Shown one piece after another: positions 23,719-32,587 of a stretch of DNA of 64,000 nt. Every line of letters begins with the position of its first letter. Position 1 is the first letter of the stretch. Below the pieces are notes generated by a model that ran no database searches, was not told where the DNA came from, and saw only the letters and a program-made list of their open reading frames with translations. This stretch comes from Trebonia sp963771985 (GTDB taxonomy: Bacteria; Actinomycetota; Actinomycetes; Streptosporangiales; Streptosporangiaceae). A program made the position numbers and the translations under genes. The stretch spans positions 620,001 through 684,000 of the forward strand of contig CAVYVO010000003.1 in the NCBI GenBank assembly GCA_963771985.1. The letters run 5' to 3'.

Positions 23719-25371
23719 GTGATCGTGGTGGGGGCCGGGCTGGCCGGGCTGGCCGGCCTGGGCGCGGCCGCCGAGGCGGCGGAGACAGGGCGCAAGGTCC
23801 TGCTGCTGGACCAGGAACCCGAGCAGTCGCTCGGCGGGCAGGCCTGGTGGTCGTTCGGCGGGCTGTTCTTCGTCGGCTCGCCTGAGCAGCGGCGGCTGCG
23901 CATCCGCGACGACGTCGAGCTGGCCTGGCAGGACTGGCTGGGCACCGCCGGCTTCGACCGGCCGGAAGACGAGCTGCCGGAACAATGGGCCCGCGCCTAC
24001 GTGGAGTTCGCCGCCACCGAGAAGCGGTCCTGGCTGCGGCAGCTGGGGCACCGGGTGATCCCCGTCGTCGGCTGGGCCGAACGCGGCGGCTACCTCGCCA
24101 CCGGCCACGGCAACACCGTGCCCCGGTTCCACATCACCTGGGGCACCGGGCCCGGCGTGGTCGAGCCGTTCGAACGGCGGGTCCGTGCCGCGGCCGACGC
24201 GGGGCGCCTGGAGTTCCGGTTCCGGCACCGGGTGGACGCGCTGACGACCACGGCCGGCGTCGTGGACGGCGTGGCCGGCACCGTGCTCGAGCCGAGCGGC
24301 GCCGCGCGCGGGAAGCCGAGCTCGCGCACGGCCATCGGCGGCTTCGAACTGCGCGCCCAGGCGGTCGTCGTCGCCTCCGGCGGCATTGGCGGCGACCACG
24401 ACCTCGTACGGCAGGCCTGGCCGCGGCGGCTCGGCAGCCCGCCGGCCCGCATGCTGTGCGGCGTGCCCGCGCATGTCGACGGCCGGATGATCGGGATCAC
24501 CGAGCAGGTCGGCGGCCAGGTGATCAACCGGGACCGGATGTGGCACTACGTCGAGGGAATCGATAACTGGGATCCGGCGTGGCCGCTGCACGGTATCCGG
24601 ATCCTGCCCGGCCCCTCGTCGCTGTGGCTGGACGCCACCGGACGCCGGCTGCCGGGCCCGCTGTACCCCGGCTTCGACACCCTGGGCACGCTGGAGCACC
24701 TGCGGCGCACCGGGTACGACCACAGCTGGTTCGTCCTCACCCGCAAGATCATCGCGCGCGAGTTCGCGCTGTCCGGCTCCGAGCAGAACCCGGATCTCAC
24801 GGGCCGCGACCGTCGCGCGATGGTGACCAGCCGCTTCGGCGGCCAGGTACCCGGTCCGGTGCAGGCGTTCGTCGATCGCGGCGCGGACTTCGTGACCGCG
24901 CCCGCGCTGCGCGAACTCGTCGACAAGATGAACAAGCTGACCGGCGCGAACCCGCACCTTGACGCGGACCGCCTCGAAGCTGAGATAACAGCAAGAGACA
25001 GAGACGCCACGCGTCCGTTCGGTAAAGACGGGCAGTTGACCGCGATCCGGGGAGCGCGTGCCTACCTCGGAGACCGCCTCATCCGCGTCGCGCGGCCGCA
25101 CCGGCTGCTCGATCCCGCCGCCGGGCCGCTGATCGCGGTCCGCCTGCACGTGCTCACCCGCAAGACGCTCGGCGGGCTGCACACCGACCTGTCGTCCCGG
25201 GTGCTCGGCGCCGGCGGCCAGCCGGTGCCCGGCCTGTACGCGGCGGGCGAGGCCGCCGGGTTCGGCGGCGGCGGGATGCACGGCTACCGGTCGCTCGAGG
25301 GCACGTTCCTGGGCGGCTGCCTGTTCTCCGGCCGCGTCGCCGGCCGGGCCGCCGCGGCGGCGGCTGGCTAG
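23719..25371 (+). CDS. FAD-binding dehydrogenase (fumarate reductase/KstD-like flavoprotein)
   Basis: A 550-residue flavoprotein. The Rossmann motif VIVVGAGLAGLAG is at the N-terminus, and the FAD-binding C-terminal GLYAAGEAAGFGGGGMHGYRSLEGTFLGGC is at the end. The family is the actinobacterial FAD-binding dehydrogenases related to 3-ketosteroid dehydrogenase and fumarate reductase; the substrate is unknown. GTG 23719 begins directly at the first beta strand. However, the GAGGAG site (23693-23698) sits 8 bases before an in-frame ATC at 23707 (ATC GAC GCT GAC), so translation may really start there. A rare-codon repeat copy lies at 24984-25007. Confidence 0.85.
   Translation: MIVVGAGLAGLAGLGAAAEAAETGRKVLLLDQEPEQSLGGQAWWSFGGLFFVGSPEQRRLRIRDDVELAWQDWLGTAGFDRPEDELPEQWARAYVEFAATEKRSWLRQLGHRVIPVVGWAERGGYLATGHGNTVPRFHITWGTGPGVVEPFERRVRAAADAGRLEFRFRHRVDALTTTAGVVDGVAGTVLEPSGAARGKPSSRTAIGGFELRAQAVVVASGGIGGDHDLVRQAWPRRLGSPPARMLCGVPAHVDGRMIGITEQVGGQVINRDRMWHYVEGIDNWDPAWPLHGIRILPGPSSLWLDATGRRLPGPLYPGFDTLGTLEHLRRTGYDHSWFVLTRKIIAREFALSGSEQNPDLTGRDRRAMVTSRFGGQVPGPVQAFVDRGADFVTAPALRELVDKMNKLTGANPHLDADRLEAEITARDRDATRPFGKDGQLTAIRGARAYLGDRLIRVARPHRLLDPAAGPLIAVRLHVLTRKTLGGLHTDLSSRVLGAGGQPVPGLYAAGEAAGFGGGGMHGYRSLEGTFLGGCLFSGRVAGRAAAAAAG
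24984..25007 (+). repeat. Copy 2 of the ATAACAGCAAGA repeat, in the FAD dehydrogenase gene
   Basis: GATAACAGCAAGAGACAGAG begins the match, read as EITARDRDA with rare codons. It is followed by ACGCGTCCGTTCGG (25009-25022), the left-hand companion motif also seen upstream of copy 1. From recollection of the protein family the ARDR residues fit the native sequence, so only the DNA-level match is unusual. Confidence 0.5.
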
Positions 25372-25411
25372 GGAACCCTGCGATGTCCGCTTTTCCGCCC
25401 GAAAGGGGGCA

Positions 25412-25431
25412 ACCGGGACGTAAGTCCCTAA
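25412..25431. promoter_or_regulatory. DosR/DevR-like box upstream of cydA
   Basis: GGGACGTAAGTCCC (25415-25428) is an inverted repeat that closely fits the mycobacterial DosR/DevR dormancy consensus as I recall it (GGGACTWWAGTCCC plus flanks). A weaker relative, GGACCGTGCGTCTCTAAA, follows at 25438-25455. Two sites in front of a terminal oxidase operon fit activation under low oxygen or nitric oxide. Confidence 0.55.
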
Positions 25432-25487
25432 ATCGCTGGACCGTGCGTCTCTAAACGGACGGCGCCCCGCGCTGCTTTAGTGCACGG

Positions 25488-26885
25488 GTGAATCTTCTCG
25501 AACTTTCCCGATGGCAGTTCGGCATCACCACCGTGTACCACTTCCTGTTCGTACCCATCACGATCGGCCTGGGATTCCTGGTAGCGGGATTCGAGACCGC
25601 ATGGCTGCGCACCGGCAAGGACCGCTGGCTGCGGCTCACGCAGTTTTACGGGAAGCTGTTCCTGATCAACTTCGCGCTCGGCGTCGTCACCGGAATCGTG
25701 CAGGAGTTCCAGTTCGGCATGAACTGGTCGGCCTATTCCCGGCTAGTGGGCAACATCTTCGGCGCGCCGCTGGCGATCGAGGCGCTGCTTGCCTTCTTCC
25801 TCGAGTCGACGTTCCTCGGGCTGTGGATCTTCGGCTGGGACCGGCTGCCGCCCAAGGTGCACAACGCCTGCATCTGGATCACGGCCACCGGCACGCTGCT
25901 GTCGGCGTACTTCATCCTGACCGCGAACGCCTGGATGCAGCACCCAGTCGGCTACACCTACAACCCGAAGACCCACCAGGACGAGCTGACCAGCTTCGCC
26001 AAGGTCCTCTTCAACCCCGCGCAGCTGGCCGGGTTCCCGCACGTGATCGCCGGCTGCTTCCTCACCGCCGGGGCGTTCGTCGCGGGTATCGCGCTCTGGC
26101 AGATCATGCGGCCGGGCATCGTGGCCGAGCACGCCGCCACGTTCCGCCACGCGCTGAAGGCGGGGGCGATCACCGCGATCGCGGGAATCGTCGTCATATT
26201 CTTCACCGGCGACATCCAGGGCAAGCTGTTCACCACCAAGTACCAGCCGATGAAGATGGCCGCCGCCGAGGCGCTCTTCCACACCGCCAAGCCCGCGCCG
26301 TTCTCGCTGTTCACCATCGGCTCGCTGAACGGCACGCGCGCGATCTTCGAGCTGGACATCCCGCGGGTGCTGTCGTTCCTGGCCACCGGCAACTGGGACG
26401 CGCAGGTCCAGGGCATCGACAACCTCCAGGCGCAGTACGCGCAGCTGTACGGCCCCGGCTCCTACCTGCCGAACATCCCCGTCATCTACTGGTCGTTCCG
26501 CTTGATGATCGGGTTCGGGATACTCGCGGCGCTAATCGCGATCGTCGCGCTGTGGGCCACCCGCAAAGGCCGCGTGCCGCGCTCGAAGTGGCTGCTGGGC
26601 GGGGCGATCATCCTCCCGCTGCTGCCGTTGCTCGGGAACACGTTCGGCTGGATCATGACCGAGATGGGCCGCCAGCCCTGGATCGTCTACGGCCAGATGA
26701 AGACCGCGGCCGGGGTGTCGGCGAACTCCGCCGGCGAGGTGCTCGCCTCGCTGATCATCTACACCCTGCTGTACGGCGGGCTCGCGGTCATCGAGGCCGG
26801 GCTCATGCTCAAGTACATCAAGGCGGGCCTGCCCGGTAAACCCGCGGCCGCCGAAGAAGAGTCCGTCCCCGAACTGGTCTACTAG
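25488..26885 (+). CDS. cydA: Cytochrome bd quinol oxidase subunit I
   Basis: A 465-residue membrane protein. The N-terminal LSRWQFGITTVYHFLFVPITIGLGF carries the conserved histidine near residue 19 that ligates haem, and MTEMGRQPWIVYGQMKT is the family signature. About nine membrane helices are expected. The quinol-binding Q loop is of the short type. With CydB it oxidises menaquinol and reduces oxygen with high affinity. The start is GTG with no clear ribosome-binding site. It is the first gene of cydABDC, with the DosR-like box upstream. Confidence 0.96.
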   Translation: MNLLELSRWQFGITTVYHFLFVPITIGLGFLVAGFETAWLRTGKDRWLRLTQFYGKLFLINFALGVVTGIVQEFQFGMNWSAYSRLVGNIFGAPLAIEALLAFFLESTFLGLWIFGWDRLPPKVHNACIWITATGTLLSAYFILTANAWMQHPVGYTYNPKTHQDELTSFAKVLFNPAQLAGFPHVIAGCFLTAGAFVAGIALWQIMRPGIVAEHAATFRHALKAGAITAIAGIVVIFFTGDIQGKLFTTKYQPMKMAAAEALFHTAKPAPFSLFTIGSLNGTRAIFELDIPRVLSFLATGNWDAQVQGIDNLQAQYAQLYGPGSYLPNIPVIYWSFRLMIGFGILAALIAIVALWATRKGRVPRSKWLLGGAIILPLLPLLGNTFGWIMTEMGRQPWIVYGQMKTAAGVSANSAGEVLASLIIYTLLYGGLAVIEAGLMLKYIKAGLPGKPAAAEEESVPELVY

Positions 26886-26899
26886 CGAGGCACACGACC

Positions 26900-27913
26900 A
26901 TGCACCTGTCTGACTTGTGGTTCATCGCCATCGCCGTGCTCTGGGCCGGCTACTTCGTGCTCGAGGGATTCGACTTCGGCGTCGGCATCCTCCTTCCCGT
27001 GCTCGGCCGCGACGAGACGACGCGCCGCGTCATGATCAACACGATCGGCCCGGTCTGGGACGGCAACGAGGTGTGGCTGCTCACCGCGGGCGGCGCCACG
27101 TTCGCGGCGTTCCCGGCCTGGTACGCGTCCATGTTCAGCGCGTTCTACCTGCCGCTGCTGCTGGTGCTGGTGGCGCTGATCATCCGCGGCGTCGCGTTCG
27201 AGTACCGCGGCAAGCGTGATAACAGCAACTGGCGGCGGGGCTGGGACGCCGCCATCTTCCTCGGCTCGCTGCTGCCGGCGATCTTGTGGGGCGTGGCGTT
27301 CGGCAACGTGCTGCACGGCATCCCGATCAACGCCGCGCACAACTTCACCGGGAACTTCTTTACCTTCCTCAACCCGTACGCGCTGCTCGGGGGCGTGACC
27401 ACGCTCGCGCTGTTCACCCTGCACGGCGCGCTGTTCCTCGGCCTGAAGACCACCGGGGACCTGCGCGAGCGCGCGGTCAGGGCGGCCACGGTCATCAGCG
27501 TCGCGGCCATCCCGGTCGGCGCCGGCTTCCTCGCCTGGACCGAGGCCTCCTACCGGGCGACGGCCTCCGGCACCGGCCTCGCCTCGGTGCTGCTCGCCGC
27601 GCTCGCCGCGGTCTGCCTCATCACCGCGGCCGCGGCCAACTGGGTGCGCCGGGAGGGCGTCGCGTTCGCCGCGAACGCCGCGTCCATCGCGGCCGCCACG
27701 GCGGCCCTCTTCACCGCCCTCTACCCGAACGTCCTGCCGTCCTCCATCAGCCCCGCCTTCTCCCTGACCGTGGCCAACGCCGCGTCCGCGGACGCGACGC
27801 TGAAGGTGATGACGGTGGTCGCGATCATCTTCCTGCCGCTCGTGCTCGCCTACCAGGCGTGGACGTACTGGGTCTTCAGGAAGCGGGTCACCGCGCCGCC
27901 GAGGGCCTCGTAG
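26900..27913 (+). CDS. cydB: Cytochrome bd quinol oxidase subunit II
   Basis: A 337-residue membrane protein. WAGYFVLEGFDFGVGILLPVLGRDE and TIGPVWDGNEVWLLTAGGATFAAFP are standard CydB segments. It pairs with CydA in the oxidase. It starts 14 bases after cydA and stops directly before the cydD ATG. The sequence GATAACAGCAAC at 27219 partly matches the repeat described elsewhere, but the protein there is ordinary CydB. Confidence 0.96.
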   Translation: MHLSDLWFIAIAVLWAGYFVLEGFDFGVGILLPVLGRDETTRRVMINTIGPVWDGNEVWLLTAGGATFAAFPAWYASMFSAFYLPLLLVLVALIIRGVAFEYRGKRDNSNWRRGWDAAIFLGSLLPAILWGVAFGNVLHGIPINAAHNFTGNFFTFLNPYALLGGVTTLALFTLHGALFLGLKTTGDLRERAVRAATVISVAAIPVGAGFLAWTEASYRATASGTGLASVLLAALAAVCLITAAAANWVRREGVAFAANAASIAAATAALFTALYPNVLPSSISPAFSLTVANAASADATLKVMTVVAIIFLPLVLAYQAWTYWVFRKRVTAPPRAS

Positions 27914-29515
27914 ATGCGCCCGCTCGATCCGCGGCTGCTCCGCTACGCCCGCCGCGCGGCCGCCAGCATCGCCGTGCTCGCCGCGCTCGGCGCGCTCACG
28001 GCGGGACTGGTCATCGTCCAGGCGCAGCTGCTCGCCACCGCGATCGCCGGCACGTTTATCGATAAAGCGACGCTGAGCGCGGCGCTGCTGGCGGCGCTCG
28101 CGGCCGTGATCGCCGTCCGGGCGGGGGCCGCCTGGGCGGCCGAGGCCACGGCGCACCGCGCCAGCGCCGCCGCCAAGTCGCAGCTGCGCCGCCGCCTCCT
28201 GACCCGCGTCGTGGCGCTCGGCCCGGGCTGGCAGCGCACCCGCGGCACCGGGGAACTCGCCGAGCTGGCCACCACCGGCCTGGACGCGCTCGACGGCTAC
28301 TTCACGGGCTACCTGCCGAAACTGGTCCTGGCCGTCGCCGTGCCGCTCGCGGTCCTGGTGCGGATCGCCATCGCCAACCCCGTCTCCGGGATCACGGTGG
28401 CGGTCACGCTGCCGCTGGTCCCGGTGTTCGGCGCGCTGATCGGGATGGCGACCGGACGGCAGGCGAAGCAGCGGTGGCAGGCCCTCGGCAAGCTCGCGCA
28501 CCACTTCCTCGACGTGGTGAGCGGCCTGCCGACGCTCAAGGTCTTCGGCCGCGACAGGGCGCAGCGGGACCAGATAGCGAAGGTCACCGACTCCTACCGC
28601 CGCGCCACCATGGCCACGCTGCGGCTGGCGTTCCTGTCCAGCTTCGCCTTGGAGCTGGTCGCGACGATGTCGGTCGCCCTGGTCGCCACCGAGATCGGCC
28701 TTCGCCTCGCCTACGGCCACCTGGACCTGCGCACCGGCCTGCTCGTGCTCATCCTCGCCCCCGAGGCGTACCTGCCGCTGCGCGCCGTCGGCGCCCAGTT
28801 CCACGCCACGGCCGACGGCCTCGCCGCCGCCGAGGAGGTCTTCGGGATCCTCGAGACCGAAGACACCGATGTGATAACAGCAAGAAGCGGGGACGCGCGG
28901 GACGGCTTGATCACCGTCGACGGCCTTACCGTCCACCACGACGACAGGCCCGAACCGGCGCCCCGGGGGGCGACCTTGACCATCGCCCCTGGCCGGATCA
29001 CCGCCCTCACCGGAGCGAGCGGATGCGGCAAGTCGACGCTGCTGAGCTGCCTCCTCGGCTTCACGCAGCCGTCGTCCGGCACGATCAGCCCGAGAATGAA
29101 CCGCGGCGCGCTCGGCTGGCTCCCGCAGGATCCCGTCCTGTTCGCCGGCACCGTGGCGTCCAACATACGGCTCGGCTGGCCGGATGCTCCGCCCGAGGCC
29201 GTGGCGCGGGCCGCCCGCGAGGCCGCCCTCGGCGACGTTCCGCTGGACAAGCCCGTCGGCGAGCGCGGCACGGGCCTGTCCGCCGGGCAGCGCCGTCGCG
29301 TCGCGCTCGCCCGCGTGCTCCTGCTGCGCCGCCCGGTGCTGCTCCTCGACGAGCCCACGGCGGGCCTGGACGCCGGCACCGAACAGCAGGTGGTCGCGAC
29401 CCTGCGCGCCGAGGCGATGGCGGGCCGGGCGGTCCTCGTCGTCTCGCACCGGCCCGCGGTTCTCGACGCCGCCGACGAGATCGTGGACCTGGAGCGGGCT
29501 GGAGTCCTCACATGA
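27914..29515 (+). CDS. cydD: ABC transporter subunit CydD (cytochrome bd assembly)
   Basis: A 533-residue half-transporter with an exporter-type membrane domain (about residues 1-300) and an ATPase domain with GASGCGKST, LSAGQRRRVALAR and LLLDEPTAGLD. CydDC exports reductant such as cysteine or glutathione, or handles haem, and is needed for cytochrome bd assembly. The two halves are separate genes here and not fused. A rare-codon repeat copy (28873-28897) sits in the linker just before the ATPase domain. It overlaps cydC by ATGA. Confidence 0.92.
   Translation: MRPLDPRLLRYARRAAASIAVLAALGALTAGLVIVQAQLLATAIAGTFIDKATLSAALLAALAAVIAVRAGAAWAAEATAHRASAAAKSQLRRRLLTRVVALGPGWQRTRGTGELAELATTGLDALDGYFTGYLPKLVLAVAVPLAVLVRIAIANPVSGITVAVTLPLVPVFGALIGMATGRQAKQRWQALGKLAHHFLDVVSGLPTLKVFGRDRAQRDQIAKVTDSYRRATMATLRLAFLSSFALELVATMSVALVATEIGLRLAYGHLDLRTGLLVLILAPEAYLPLRAVGAQFHATADGLAAAEEVFGILETEDTDVITARSGDARDGLITVDGLTVHHDDRPEPAPRGATLTIAPGRITALTGASGCGKSTLLSCLLGFTQPSSGTISPRMNRGALGWLPQDPVLFAGTVASNIRLGWPDAPPEAVARAAREAALGDVPLDKPVGERGTGLSAGQRRRVALARVLLLRRPVLLLDEPTAGLDAGTEQQVVATLRAEAMAGRAVLVVSHRPAVLDAADEIVDLERAGVLT
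28873..28897 (+). repeat. Copy 3 of the ATAACAGCAAGA repeat, in cydD
   Basis: GATAACAGCAAGAAGCGGGG begins the match, read as VITARSGDA with ATA, ACA, GCA and AGA codons. It lies in the linker between the membrane domain and the ATPase domain, where an insertion would be tolerated. It is the closest relative of copy 1. Confidence 0.55.
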
Positions 29516-31125
29516 GACGCGGGCTCGCCTTCGCCGCGGTCCTCGGCACGCTGGCCGCCGCCTGCTCCATCGGCCTGCTCGCCACGTCCGCCTGGCTGAT
29601 CTCCCGGTCCGCGCAGCGGCCGCCGGTGCTGTACCTGATGGCCCCGGCCGCGGTCGTGCAGGCGTTCGCACTCGGTCGCGCGGGGCTGAGGTACGCGGAA
29701 AGGCTCGCCGGACACGACGCCGCCCTCCGCCTCCTTTCATCATTCCGAACGGACGCGTATGACTCCCTGGCCCGCATCGCTCCTGTCGGCCTGGCTGACT
29801 ACCGCTCGGGTGACCTGATCTCCCGGCTGGTCACGGACATCGACTCGCTGGCCGACCGGTGGCTCCGCGTCCGCCTGCCCTACGTCGTCGCCGCCCTCGC
29901 CGGGGCCGGCGCGGTGGCGCTGGTCACCGCGCTGCTGCCGGTCGCCGGGCTGATCCTCGCGGCGACGCTGGTCGCGGCGGCGCTGGCCGCCCCGGCGGTC
30001 GCGATCGGGCTGTCGCGCCGGGAAGAACGCGAGATCGCCCCGCGCCGTGGCGAGCTCGCGACGGCGACGATGGAACTGCTGCACGGCGCAGCGGAGCTGG
30101 CCGCCTTCGGGGCGGCGGACCGGGCCCTGGCGGCCGTCGCGGTGAAGGACCGGGCCGTGGCAGCCGCCACCGCCCGTTCGGGATACGCGAAGGGCGCCGG
30201 CGCGGCGGTGGCGGCGCTCGCGTGCGGGGCGGCGGTGTGGGGGGCCCTGTTCTTCGCCGTTCCGGCGGTGCGGGCGGGCACGCTGGCGGGGGTGCTGCTC
30301 GCCGTCGTGGTGCTGACACCGCTGGCGACGCACGAGGTGTTCGGCGGGCTGGCGCCCGCCGCGGCGGAGATCCCGCGGCTGCGCGCGGCGTCGGCGCGCG
30401 TGGCCGAGGTGGTGTCGCGGCCGTCGCCGGTTGCCGAGCCGGCCGAGCCGGTTTCGCTGCCAGAGCCGCCGTACGATCTGGTCGTTGAGAGACTGTCCGC
30501 CGGGTGGACGCCCGGCGATCCGGTCCTGCGGGACGTGTCGTTCACCGTGCCGGCCGGATCTCGGGTGGCCGTGGTCGGACCTTCCGGCTCCGGGAAGACG
30601 ACGCTCGCGATGGTCTTGCTCCGGTTCCTCGATTACTCCTCGGGGTCGGTGACCCTGGGAGGCACGGAGCTGCGGTCGCTGTCGTCAGACGCGGCGCGTT
30701 CCGTGATCGGCCTGTGCGAGCAGGACGCGCACGTCTTCGACTCGTCCCTGGAGGCGAACCTCCGGCTGGCCAAGCCGTCGGCTTCCGCCGCGGAATTGCG
30801 TTCGGCGCTGGCACAGGCGCGGCTGCTGTCCTGGGTCGACTCGCTGCCTTCGGGGCTGGCGACACCGGTGGGGGAGCACGGCGCCCGGCTGTCCGGCGGC
30901 CAGCGCCAGCGCCTGGCCCTGGCCCGGGTGCTGCTCGCGGACTTCCCGGTCGTGGTGTTGGACGAGCCCGCGGAGCATTTGGACGCTTCGACGGCGGATG
31001 AGCTGACGCGGGACCTGCTGGCGGCGGTCGCGGGCCGGACGGTGCTGCTGATCACGCACCGGCCGGTGCGGGCTGACTCCGTGGACCAGATCCTTCGCCT
31101 GGAAAGTGGCCGCCTGGTTTCATAG
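29512..31125 (+). CDS. cydC: ABC transporter subunit CydC (cytochrome bd assembly)
   Basis: A 537-residue half-transporter, partner of CydD. The membrane domain has TSAWLISRSAQRPPVLYLM, typical of CydC, and GHDAALRLL. The ATPase domain shows GPSGSGKTT, LSGGQRQRLALARVLL and VVLDEPAEHLD. It is the last gene of the cydABDC operon and starts in an ATGA overlap with cydD. Two AT-rich CCGTTCGG-type patches lie in it (29741-29752 and 30174-30186). Confidence 0.92.
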   Translation: MRRGLAFAAVLGTLAAACSIGLLATSAWLISRSAQRPPVLYLMAPAAVVQAFALGRAGLRYAERLAGHDAALRLLSSFRTDAYDSLARIAPVGLADYRSGDLISRLVTDIDSLADRWLRVRLPYVVAALAGAGAVALVTALLPVAGLILAATLVAAALAAPAVAIGLSRREEREIAPRRGELATATMELLHGAAELAAFGAADRALAAVAVKDRAVAAATARSGYAKGAGAAVAALACGAAVWGALFFAVPAVRAGTLAGVLLAVVVLTPLATHEVFGGLAPAAAEIPRLRAASARVAEVVSRPSPVAEPAEPVSLPEPPYDLVVERLSAGWTPGDPVLRDVSFTVPAGSRVAVVGPSGSGKTTLAMVLLRFLDYSSGSVTLGGTELRSLSSDAARSVIGLCEQDAHVFDSSLEANLRLAKPSASAAELRSALAQARLLSWVDSLPSGLATPVGEHGARLSGGQRQRLALARVLLADFPVVVLDEPAEHLDASTADELTRDLLAAVAGRTVLLITHRPVRADSVDQILRLESGRLVS

Positions 31126-31164
31126 GGTCATGGGGCCGGAGGACCGCGCGGGGCGGAACGGTTA

Positions 31165-31941
31165 CTAGTTTCTCTTGGATTCCAGGACGTCGAGGTCGCG
31201 TTCGGCGTACAGGCGATGTTCCCATTCTTCGTTGAGGATGGCGCGCAGGCAACGGCGGACCGGGAAGCTCTCCGGCTCCGGGTAGCCCGGTTCGGTGACC
31301 GGCTGCGTCATCCCGGCCAGTTGCTCGTCGGTCAGGTCGTTGAGTACTTGCCGGACCGTGGCCATCCGGTCGGCGCGCAGGGCGAGGACCTCGTCCAGGG
31401 CCGGGCGGGCGTCGCGGTCGCGGGGGACGGACGGCTCGCCGGGCATCTCGTCGTGCGGCAGGTCCAGCGGGCTCCACGGCGACGGGTCGCCGAGGATCGC
31501 GCGCTTCACCCAGGCGTCCGTGGCGAACACGAGGTGGCGCAGCGTCTCGATGAACGACCACTCGCCGTCGACCCGCACGTGCAGCAGGTCCGGGTTCATC
31601 CCGCGCGCCCGGCTGACGGTCTGCTGCCAGAGCCGCTCTAGGACGTCCCAGGCCTCGCGGTACCCGGCGGCGTCCTCGGGGCGCATCTTGGGGCGGTCGG
31701 GGTAGCGGCGGTTGAGTTCGGCTTCCACGAGGGGCGTCACGTCGACGCCGTTGACCCGGAGGTTCTCGATCTCGCCGGTGATGTCCACGTTCACCAGGGC
31801 CGCGCCGCGGATCACGGTGCCGGTGAAGTCGACCAGGCTGAAGCGCGCGTTCCTGAGGTCGATGTCGTGGAACCGGGCATCGGTCAGGTAGACATCCTCG
31901 AACCGCGCGCCGGTCAGGTTCTCGCTGATGAACTCCGTCAT
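31165..31941 (-). CDS. Pentapeptide-repeat and DinB-domain protein
   Basis: A 258-residue protein. The N-terminal 60 residues form pentapeptide repeats (NLTGARFEDVYLTDARFHDI and DLRNARFSLVDF). The C-terminal part is a DinB-like helical domain (SFIETLRHLVFATDAWVKRAIL, then VRRCLRAILNEEWEHRLYAERDL) with histidines placed as in metal-binding DinB proteins. This fusion is known from other actinobacteria, function unknown. ATG 31941 is preferred; 31950 is in frame. The stop of the SDR remnant upstream is missing, so that frame runs across this gene. Confidence 0.8.
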   Translation of the reverse strand: MTEFISENLTGARFEDVYLTDARFHDIDLRNARFSLVDFTGTVIRGAALVNVDITGEIENLRVNGVDVTPLVEAELNRRYPDRPKMRPEDAAGYREAWDVLERLWQQTVSRARGMNPDLLHVRVDGEWSFIETLRHLVFATDAWVKRAILGDPSPWSPLDLPHDEMPGEPSVPRDRDARPALDEVLALRADRMATVRQVLNDLTDEQLAGMTQPVTEPGYPEPESFPVRRCLRAILNEEWEHRLYAERDLDVLESKRN

Positions 31942-31949
31942 GCGGCCCA

Positions 31950-32587
31950 TCCTGCCAGCCTGATAAGGCTTGGTTGAGCAGTTCTCTCGTCGCGTCCCAC
32001 AGCCGGCGCTCCCGGTCGGGATCGTTCGCGATGGGCATGACGTCGCGTTCCTTGTCGATGACCACGAAGTCGCCATCGCGGAGGTGTGCCCAGCGTTGGT
32101 CGAGAGTCACCGACGCGAGCGCGGGCCCGGACTTCACAGGCGATGCAATGCCGGATCCCACCAGCACGATGCGAGCCGGCCTGGTGAACGAGTCCAGCAG
32201 GCCATCGATGAGCTTGGCATGGGCAAGGTAGTTCACGGCGAAGGTGAGCTCGTAACCGTCGGCCGAGGCGTTGCGGGTGTCGACGACCGAGAGCCCGGCA
32301 TTGGCCACCAAGCCCCTCAGGGGACGCACCGCCTCGGACGTGAGGAGGTCCTTCACCGTGGCACCGGCCGCACCTACGTCGGCAAGGCTTGCCAGGTCGC
32401 AGCCGATCTCGTGCACCGTCGCTCCGGCAGCACGAGCCTCGCCGCCGACATCATGGAGCGCCTGTCCAGGTCGGCCGACGAGCAGCAGGTCGGGCCGCTC
32501 CCCTGCTGGCCGGTTCGCCATCGCCATGGTCGCCGAGCGTCCGAGGCCCCCGGTGGGTCCGGTGATCAGGACGGCTCCAGCGTTCAC
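31950..32587 (-). pseudogene. Decayed short-chain dehydrogenase, central part deleted
   Basis: The first 150 residues are a normal SDR start: LITGPTGGLGRSA for NAD(P) binding, VANAGLSVVDTRNASADGYELTFAVNYLAH and a SFTRPARIVLVGSG strand. The catalytic YxxxK stretch is absent. Sequence resumes with DPDRERRLWDATRELL, which looks like the C-terminal end of longer SDRs. The frame has no stop and runs on through the pentapeptide gene to about 31052. It overlaps the intact SDR gene upstream by a GTGA, so it was once an expressed operon member. Confidence 0.6.

Noticed and set aside
27217..27230. Further GATAACAGCAAC match in cydB
   Set aside because: It shares only 11 bases with the repeat family, and the protein there (RDNSNWRRGWD) fits the normal CydB sequence, so it is probably chance.
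26882..29743. A 953-codon open frame on the minus strand
   Set aside because: It is antisense to cydB, cydD and cydC with no domain content.
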